Positions 57,544 to 64,000 of a stretch of DNA of 64,000 bases are shown here, in pieces. Position 1 is the first letter of the stretch, and each line of letters starts with the position of its first letter. The notes beneath the pieces were generated by a model. That model ran no database searches, had not been told where the DNA came from, and worked only from the letters and a program-made list of their open reading frames with translations. The translations under genes and the position numbers were made by a program. Location: positions 12,826,501-12,890,500 of the forward strand of contig NC_012870.2 in the NCBI RefSeq assembly GCF_000003195.3, given 5' to 3'. This DNA comes from Sorghum bicolor (lineage: Eukaryota; Streptophyta; Magnoliopsida; Poales; Poaceae).

Positions 57544-60500
57544 TGTGGCAGAACCCCCTAAGTGTTCGGGCCCACCGGCACCTGCCATTGTCCTAAGGAC
57601 CTCTGACGGTGATGCCGGGAGTCCTCCCACTTTAGAAGTCCGATGAGCATCACGGGACGCTCATTCCACTGCTACCTGTGGCGTACCAAGCTGCTCGTCC
57701 TGACCACTGGTAATGGTCAAACAACGAAAACTGCTTCTTCTCGCCCTTACAGGATAGCAAGTGGCCACCTTAACACCAGGATCATTCGTTGCGAAGATAA
57801 AGCAGTAACTCAACGACACAAGACCAAAATAATATTTCAGAGTGAAACAGCGGAAGTATTACATAACTTAATTTACAAAAGGAGTTCTTCCAAATAGTAG
57901 AGTGTTATTACAAGCCTGGTCCAGCGGAGCAACTGAAACTTTAGTATAGACAGCACAAATTTACAGACCCTGCCCATGGGTCACGCTTATTCTTCTTCGT
58001 CGTCAACCTCGACGACGGTCACACAGCAGGGTCCGAAACAAGTCGGCTCCTGCGCTTCACCTGCAACAGGGGTATTGAAACCCTGAGTACGGGAGTACTC
58101 AACAAGACTTATCCGACGGAAAAAGAGGAGAATTTAGGGATGCAGGCTTAGGGTAGACAAGGGGTGGCTAAGCAAGGAGCCCAATTGTTTTGCGTAAAAG
58201 CTTACTAGTAGTGCATCCTTATTTTCAAGTTTTACCCCGAATTCCTCCCTCGCAGAGGCAGAGGAATTCGAGGATAGTCTAACTGGTTGTTCCCCACAGA
58301 CGAATCCGTGAGTTCCTAGTCCTATCATTAAGTATTATTTATCGATGGCCATAGCTTCATGTCGCTATGAGTCCGGGAATTGGGATCCGAATCTCATGAG
58401 ACATTTTCCCCTTTCTCATTTTATCACTTAGTTGCATATTTAACTACGATGAGGGTCGAAGGAATTGAGTCTCCCAATCGGGGAGCAACGACGATTCGAA
58501 TCGCTTAGCAATCCAGCTGGAGTTCCTAACCACCCGACATATGTAGAATCAAATCTTGCATATATCAACCCAAATCAAGCTCTCCCCAAATTTGACCAGG
58601 TTCGCGGCACCCGAGAGCACAGTACTCCACCATCCTACAGCCGATCTAGATGTTTTCCGGTCATCTCAGATCCGTAAGGTGGGTACACACTACTCTCGCC
58701 ATCTTTCCACTCCCAGTGCGCGAGTAGCTGTTCGCGTCGAGGGATCACAAGACTGGGCTTGCCGAGGGCAAGTGGCTAGTACTATAAATTCTCAACCCAG
58801 CAGGCCAACAACGGACCGGTCCTTAATCGACACAGTTGGAGACACTACTTTAAGACTCCATTCTTAAAGCAAGTCCACCGACCGGTCTCAATTTGAAACA
58901 TCATTGATCATAAGTGTATTCCACAACAACCCTTCAAACTTTCTTGTTTTAAAACCTATCTAGTAGCAGGGCTAAGCATCACTACGCAGTTTAAAATAAA
59001 ACAGGTGTCAAGGACAGGATAACAGATATCAAGGTAGTAAATGCAGCAAGTAGGTTAACCCAATTCTCAACTACCTAATGCAGCATTTTCAATTCATAAG
59101 TGATAAAAGATTTAAAACATCCAAGGAGGGGTTAATGCATCCGGGGCTTGCCTTGGTTGCAGGGCAGAGAGGGACCCTCGGAGACTTCCCAAGTCTCGGA
59201 TCCGACTTCCTCGAACGGAGCACCGACCTCGGGGTTCGGTTCAACGGGCGCTCCTTCGGTCACGGACACTATACGCAAAATGATGAATGCTCATGAGATG
59301 CGTATGACAATTATGCAAGAAGGGCTAAATCAAGTACAATTTGTCTTCCCAATGCAATATAGAATAATTAATAATAAATTTGTTCACTAACCTATTGTTT
59401 TTACTCAAGAGGTTGCATCTGTAATCTAAGACTTTATTTAATTCATAATTATCTTAAATTAATTAATTATTAAATCTATTTATCTTAATTAATTTTTAAT
59501 TAATTACTAATGACAGTAATTAAGCATTAGGGCTAAACAACAATTAAATGCCAAAGGTCATTAGGGTTAATGACCTCAGGTCATCACACAATCCAAAAGT
59601 CACTCAACCCTAATTATGAGGATTTAACTAATCACTAGTTAATTATTTTGGAATTATTATTCAAGTACTAAATAAGGGTTTATTAATATTTCAATCAAAC
59701 ATTATCCAAATGCTACCAAATTTTGTGTGGAGCCAGGGAATAATATTCAGAGGCTCCCCACAATTTTTGGTGATTTTTGGACATGTAAATAAATTATTAA
59801 AATTCTTAGAAGTTTTATTCATTATATAAAGTAGGAAATTTTTACACCCTTGCAAACTATTGGAAAACAGATACTAATATTTTTCCATTGTTCTATTCCT
59901 TTTAGGGAAGCTCTACAAAAATTCCTATGATTTTTGAATCAACACAGGATTTATTACACAATTTCAAATATAAAACAAAAACTGCATAAAAGAAAAAAAA
60001 GAAAAGACATTGCAGCGGGTGGCCGGATTTCGGCCCGCAGGCCGGCCCGCTTCGGCTCGGCCCGCGCGGACGCTGCGCACGCCGCCTTCTCTCCGCGCGT
60101 CCGCTGACGAGCGGGGCCTGCTCGTCAGGCCCCTCCCCCCTTCCAGCGAGACGCTGACAGGACGACCCCGCCTGTCAGCTGCGTCTCCTACGCGTACGGC
60201 GGCGCTGCCGCAGCTCCGGCGGCCGCTAGCGAGGTCCCTGGCTCCCGCGTGCGCGCGCACCAGCTCCGCCTCACCTCCGCGGACCCCTCTCTACCACGTA
60301 CTCGCGCTCTACTGCCTTCTTCCTATCGCAACCGCGTCACCGGCGGACGGCCGCCATGGCCGACTATCGGCCGGCCACCAGGACCCGGTAGAGTGCAAGC
60401 TGACGGTCTAGGGAGCTCCTACAGGGGTTGGGGAGGATGGTGCTCACGGTGCAAGTCTCGGGGAAGCAGCTGAAGCCGCTGGCGACGGAAGCAGTGTCGT

Positions 60501-61816
60501 CGGGCGGGAGCTCTGGCTCCGGCCAGCTTGTTCCGGTGATCCTGCTCACATTCAAGGAGAGGGAGCAAGCGCATGAGCAACCGGGGCACGGAGGGAACTC
60601 GAAACAGTCGCCAGAGGGGTGTGATACTCACTGGAATACCGTGGCCACGGGAAGAACTCCGCGGCGGCGGTCTCGGCCGGAGTTGGAGAAGAGGGAGGAG
60701 CTCTGGCGTTTGAGGGGGTTAGAGAGGAAATTTGGGGGTGCACTGGATTCGCAAGGAGGTGGCGAATACGGCAGCGTGCTCAATTTGGCGCGAAAGGAAC
60801 GGAGTGCGGTGGATTTCAGAGAGAAAGAGATCGAGTTCCTCCGGCCGTGGTCAGTGAAAACGGACGGCGTCGTCCACGTCGGTGCTCAAGTGGAGGGGGA
60901 AGGCAAGTCCGGGGCATCCACGTCGCCTGGCGACCCTGGCAGCAAGCAGCTGCGTGCACTCACGCATGCGCGCGGCGCTGCTCGCGCGGCAGCTGCGCTG
61001 GACAGGGTGCCGGTGATCCCTATCGGATCACTGTAGCAACCCCTATCTTCCCCCTTTTGTCCCCTTGCGAAATTCAGCCAAAATTTGAACTAAAGCCCAA
61101 ATTCCACCAAAACAAAAGTTGTGCCAAATTTTGTAAGCTACAAATCATATTTAGGTGACCAGAGCTGATTTTGAGTGTAACAGGGTGAATTTGGCCAAAA
61201 CAGTTTGAAAATCAAACTCAAATCAAGGAAATTCCAAATTTTTGAATTGGGGCAAAACAGAATTTCCAAAATTACTTTTGATTTTGCATAACAACTTGAA
61301 AAACTCCCAACATGAAAGTTGCTCAACTTTTTGTGCTCTACAACTTTCATGTTGACCACTTTTTAAAATTCCAAATAGATTTTGAACTGGGGTTTTAAGT
61401 TGGAAAAGGGGACAATTTCTGGAAATCTGTATTTTCAAAATTACTTTGAATTTTGTATTGAAACTTCAAAAACTCAAAACACCAAAGTTGTACATCTTGC
61501 CAAGAGCTACAACTTTGCTTTTGAACTCAACCTCAAATTTTGCTTAGTTTTTGACTTATGCAAAAGGGGGCAATTCTAGGATCCAGAAATCAGGGTTTTT
61601 CCCCCCCTTAGCTTTTCGGAAAATTCCCACCCTAGGATTTTAGCAACCACACAAGCATCAACATTCCACATAAACACACTCTACCTCCCTAAGCTCAAGC
61701 AATAAAAATAAACTTGTTTTAAGTTGATGCATGCCAATGTGCTTTAACAAATATGATTTGCAATGCTCATGATGACATGATCCATTTTTAGTAACCGTAA
61801 CATCAGGGATGTTACA
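57544..61816 (-). repeat. 5' LTR (4273 bp)
   Basis: Copy of the 3' LTR at a constant offset of 10298. Substitutions I can see: 60311 (A; T at 50013), 61250 (G; C at 50952) and 61349 (A; T at 51051). It should contain the promoter; I could not fix the transcription start. Confidence 0.95.
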
Positions 61817-61821
61817 TCTTA

Positions 61822-62486
61822 GGAGCACGATAAATCTCTCAACAAGGGTCTAACTCATTTTGAACAAACTCAATACAGAGGAGATAGCTTTTATAATCAT
61901 AATTAATATTTTCAGTTTTATCAGGCATATAAAACACTGAGGATGGTAGCTAGAATTTTGAATATTTTGAAATAAATTCTCCAAGCAACAATGATATCAA
62001 GAATAAGAAACTCATACTCTACCATCACACATTCCATACTGTCTTAAGTAACACAGGGTTTTAAAATGATTTTATAATAGTTGCAAGTTTTCAGGAAATA
62101 TCATTGATTGAGATTAATCATAATTAGAAATATTTTAATTTTATCATGTCGGAAACAGTAATCTGCATAATCAAAATATGTGTATGTGTAAAGTAAAGTG
62201 TGCAGAGTGCGTACCTGACTCGTGGAGTGGTGTAGTCGGAGTGTGTTTAACATGTCGAGGGATCTCCCCCATACTTGTTTTCTGCTTTCTTGCACAAAAA
62301 TAAAGTAGAGACACACAAGACATAATAATAATAATACTCTTTATTAATCTTGAGGCATTTATTACAAAAGACTAGTAGTAAACTGATAGCAAACTGATAA
62401 TAATTAACCGATGATAATAGTAAACCTAAATCGAATTTAAAGATAGATAACTAAGATGCATTGCCTCAAGGTCTAATCTAGATAAC
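61822..62486 (-). mobile_element. Outer Athila-type element, internal region
   Basis: Noncoding, AT-rich segment between the accessory ORF and the nested insertion. In the outer element it continues into 47245-46598. Confidence 0.65.
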
Positions 62487-63118
62487 TTAGCGGCGCTCTA
62501 ATTCCTTAATCTTCTTGTTGGCACTGGCAAGATCTTGCCTAAGGCCTAGTATAATGGTATTGTGGTTAGAGAGCTGCCTAGTGAGGGAATTAATCGAGGA
62601 CTGGTGGTCTATGATAACTCTGTCTAGTCTGCGAACGTCCTCATCAATATCCATTATAGTCTTGCGACGCTTGGAAGGTGTCTCAAAAGCATTGAGAGCG
62701 TGCTTCGGGGTTGCCTTTGGAGGGATGAAACGGACTTTGGCTGCTCTAATCTCTTCAAAGTAAGGCCTTTCCTCCTCCGTAGTGTAGTGAACACTGCTGA
62801 TCTCGCCGCTCCGGTTGGTCTTGACTCCAACGACCCTCTCATTGGGTCTAGGTGGAAGGATCCTTGTGCCGGTTGGCACCTTGATAGTGGTCTTCGTCTT
62901 GGATGATGATCCTTTGAGGAGTAGGGGTTGTGGCGGTGCGGTGAGAACTGGTTGAGCATGGTAAGATTGGGCGGAGCTGCGTTGGTGTAATGGCATGGCT
63001 TCTAGCTGTCGCTCTGTGTTGGCCCCGGGACGAGAGCACGAGCATCGGGGTCTTCCACAGGCTCCATGTTGAGGTTGAAGGGGACGACTTCCCAATCTTC
63101 GTGGTACTTCTCGGCCAT
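62487..63118 (-). pseudogene. Accessory ORF downstream of pol in Athila-type element, frameshifted
   Basis: After pol, in the env-like position of Athila elements. An ATG at 63118 opens a 38-codon frame (MAEKYHEDWEVVPFN...) ending in TAG at 63002. A second frame, open from 63095 to a stop at 62487, carries the rest: a Ser/Pro-rich part, then ...TPSKRRKTIMDIDEDV and a C-terminal coiled coil (RLDRVI...LTRQL...LRQDLASANKKIKELERR). One frameshift probably separates two parts of the original ORF. No signal peptide or membrane segment is seen, so it is not an obvious envelope-like protein. Function unknown. Confidence 0.5.
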
Positions 63119-63135
63119 TGGATCGGCAAGGGACT

Positions 63136-63495
63136 AATCAAGCTCTAATTGAAGGAGAGAAGGCTTGGTGGCTTGGTGTTTGAAAACTGAGGTCAGAGGT
63201 CTCTTTATATAGGGGTCAAAAGGTGCCTCTATGGGTTGTTTGGGTTACTTCCGTCGATGTGCGTGCGCAACTTTCCATCTGAGGGATTATTTGGATTACC
63301 ATAAGTGCATTTTCCATAGTAGAGAAAATCGAGACCGAGGGGGAACAGGAGCTGGGCGCCCGCCCACCTAATCTAGGCGCCCGCCCTCTCTCTGGCCCCT
63401 CTGTGGGCCCACTTTTCCGAGCGCGTTTCTAGATGCGAAATTATTTAGAAAAATATATATATGACCCAAAAACATTAGATTAAAAAGGTCGGGCT
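63136..63495 (-). other. Spacer between pol and accessory ORF
   Basis: Noncoding segment of the outer element, including a TATA-like CTATATAAAGAG (minus strand, about 63200-63210) about 85 bp upstream of the accessory ATG at 63118. This could be an internal promoter for the accessory ORF. Confidence 0.35.
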
Positions 63496-64000
63496 TTAAT
63501 TCTCCGTGGGAAGGTAAAAGTGGACTACGTCTATTTCTTCTAATTCTTTATTGGGCTCTAAAAATAATTTAAGACGTTGACCATTTACCTTGAATAACGT
63601 ACCTTCGTCATTTTGAAGTGTGATAGCTCCGTGGGATGATGACTTAATTACCTTGAATGGTCCTTCCCATTTGCTCTGGAGTTTTCCATGCCCGAAAAGC
63701 TTCACCCTAGAATTAAAAAGTAATACCTTATCTCTGGGTGTGAACTCCTTCTTCTTGATTCTCTTGTCATGCCACCTTTTGACTCTTTCTTTGTAGATCT
63801 TTGAGTTGTGATATGCCTTCTCTCGCCATTCTTCCAATTCCGATAGTTGCATTCTTCTATAATCTCCGGCAACATCTAGGTCCATATTCCATCTCTTTAT
63901 GGCCCAGTGTGTTTTGAACTCTAGTTCAACGGGCAGATGGCAAGTCTTTCCGTACACCAATTGGTATGGAGACATTCCAATTGGGGTCTTATATGCTGTC
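63496..64000 (-). CDS. Athila-type Ty3/gypsy pol, integrase C-terminus (partial)
   Basis: The frame is open from the window edge to the stop at 63496. It reads [21 protein letters not shown]..., the post-catalytic integrase region of Athila-type elements. Then follow a basic segment ([20 protein letters not shown]) and the terminal GPFKV...HGAITL fold characteristic of integrase C-terminal domains. The catalytic part, RT and gag would lie to the right of the window. Confidence 0.85.
   Translation of the reverse strand, partial: TAYKTPIGMSPYQLVYGKTCHLPVELEFKTHWAIKRWNMDLDVAGDYRRMQLSELEEWREKAYHNSKIYKERVKRWHDKRIKKKEFTPRDKVLLFNSRVKLFGHGKLQSKWEGPFKVIKSSSHGAITLQNDEGTLFKVNGQRLKLFLEPNKELEEIDVVHFYLPTEN

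Larger units (their letters stand above)
47246..61816 (-). mobile_element. Full-length young Ty3/gypsy chromovirus (14.57 kb)
   Basis: A complete LTR retrotransposon on the minus strand: 5' LTR 57544-61816, PBS, accessory ORF 56466-57170, gag-pol 51726-56258, PPT, 3' LTR 47246-51518. Five-base target duplication TCTTA at 47241-47245 and 61817-61821. LTRs are 4273 bp each, equal in length, and I find only three substitutions between them. Long LTRs, tRNA-iMet priming and the chromodomain-like C-terminus fit the Tekay/Del chromovirus clade. With an intact 1510-codon frame it may be recently or currently active. It is inserted in an older Athila-type element. Confidence 0.95.

Overview
The window reads as nuclear DNA of a panicoid grass, most likely Sorghum or a close relative. 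This is inferred from grass-type exon/intron genes, abundant Tourist and Stowaway MITEs, a plant U2 snRNA gene, and nested Ty3/gypsy elements of chromovirus and Athila type. No bacterial, CRISPR or phage signal was seen.

Layout, bases 1-31000 (gene-rich, MITE-studded). The left edge holds the promoter and 5' leader of a minus-strand gene that lies outside the window. About 10 MITEs follow in the first 10 kb. A wall-associated-kinase pseudogene, split by a MITE, lies at 6145-7090, and a U2 snRNA gene at 7591-7786. Three intact multi-exon genes come next. They are an ESCRT-III VPS2.2/CHMP2-type gene (+, 10367-13343), a plastid-type RecA gene (-, 14217-20274, convergent with VPS2.2) and an LSD1-type zinc-finger gene (+, 23968-26699). 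I traced every splice junction of these by eye; all close in frame, giving 231, 415 and 175 aa. A lone signal-peptide exon (29993-30058) sits next to a CACTA remnant.

Layout, 31000-41300. A 5'-truncated LINE has a 19-bp target-site duplication. A ~0.7-kb repeat carries a captured chloroplast ndhB fragment and occurs twice, plus a shorter third copy without ndhB. An R2R3-MYB gene follows (+, 36342-38503, 454 aa), then a tandem array of three ~0.63-kb units.

Layout, 41300-64000 (retrotransposon nest). Degraded Athila-like and gypsy LTR pieces lie on the left. A minus-strand Athila-type element (3' LTR 45361-46597, pol end at 63496-64000) is split by a nearly intact, very young 14.57-kb Ty3/gypsy chromovirus (47246-61816). 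That element has 4273-bp LTRs differing at only three sites I could find, a TCTTA target duplication, an initiator-tRNA-Met primer site, and a 1510-aa Gag-Pol with a chromodomain-like tail. It also has an extra 234-aa ORF upstream of gag, in the same sense. The N-terminus of this extra protein matches the histone H3 tail at 10 of the first 14 residues, including K4, R8, K9 and K14. Both ORFs start just after sequences resembling 3' splice sites. A chromodomain-bearing retroelement that also encodes an H3-tail-like protein is the most unusual system in the window.

The host genes are independent housekeeping or regulatory loci (endosomal sorting, organelle DNA recombination, cell-death/ROS control, transcription) and do not form a pathway. 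The retroelement parts do form a unit: LTR promoter, PBS, accessory ORF, Gag-Pol and PPT.
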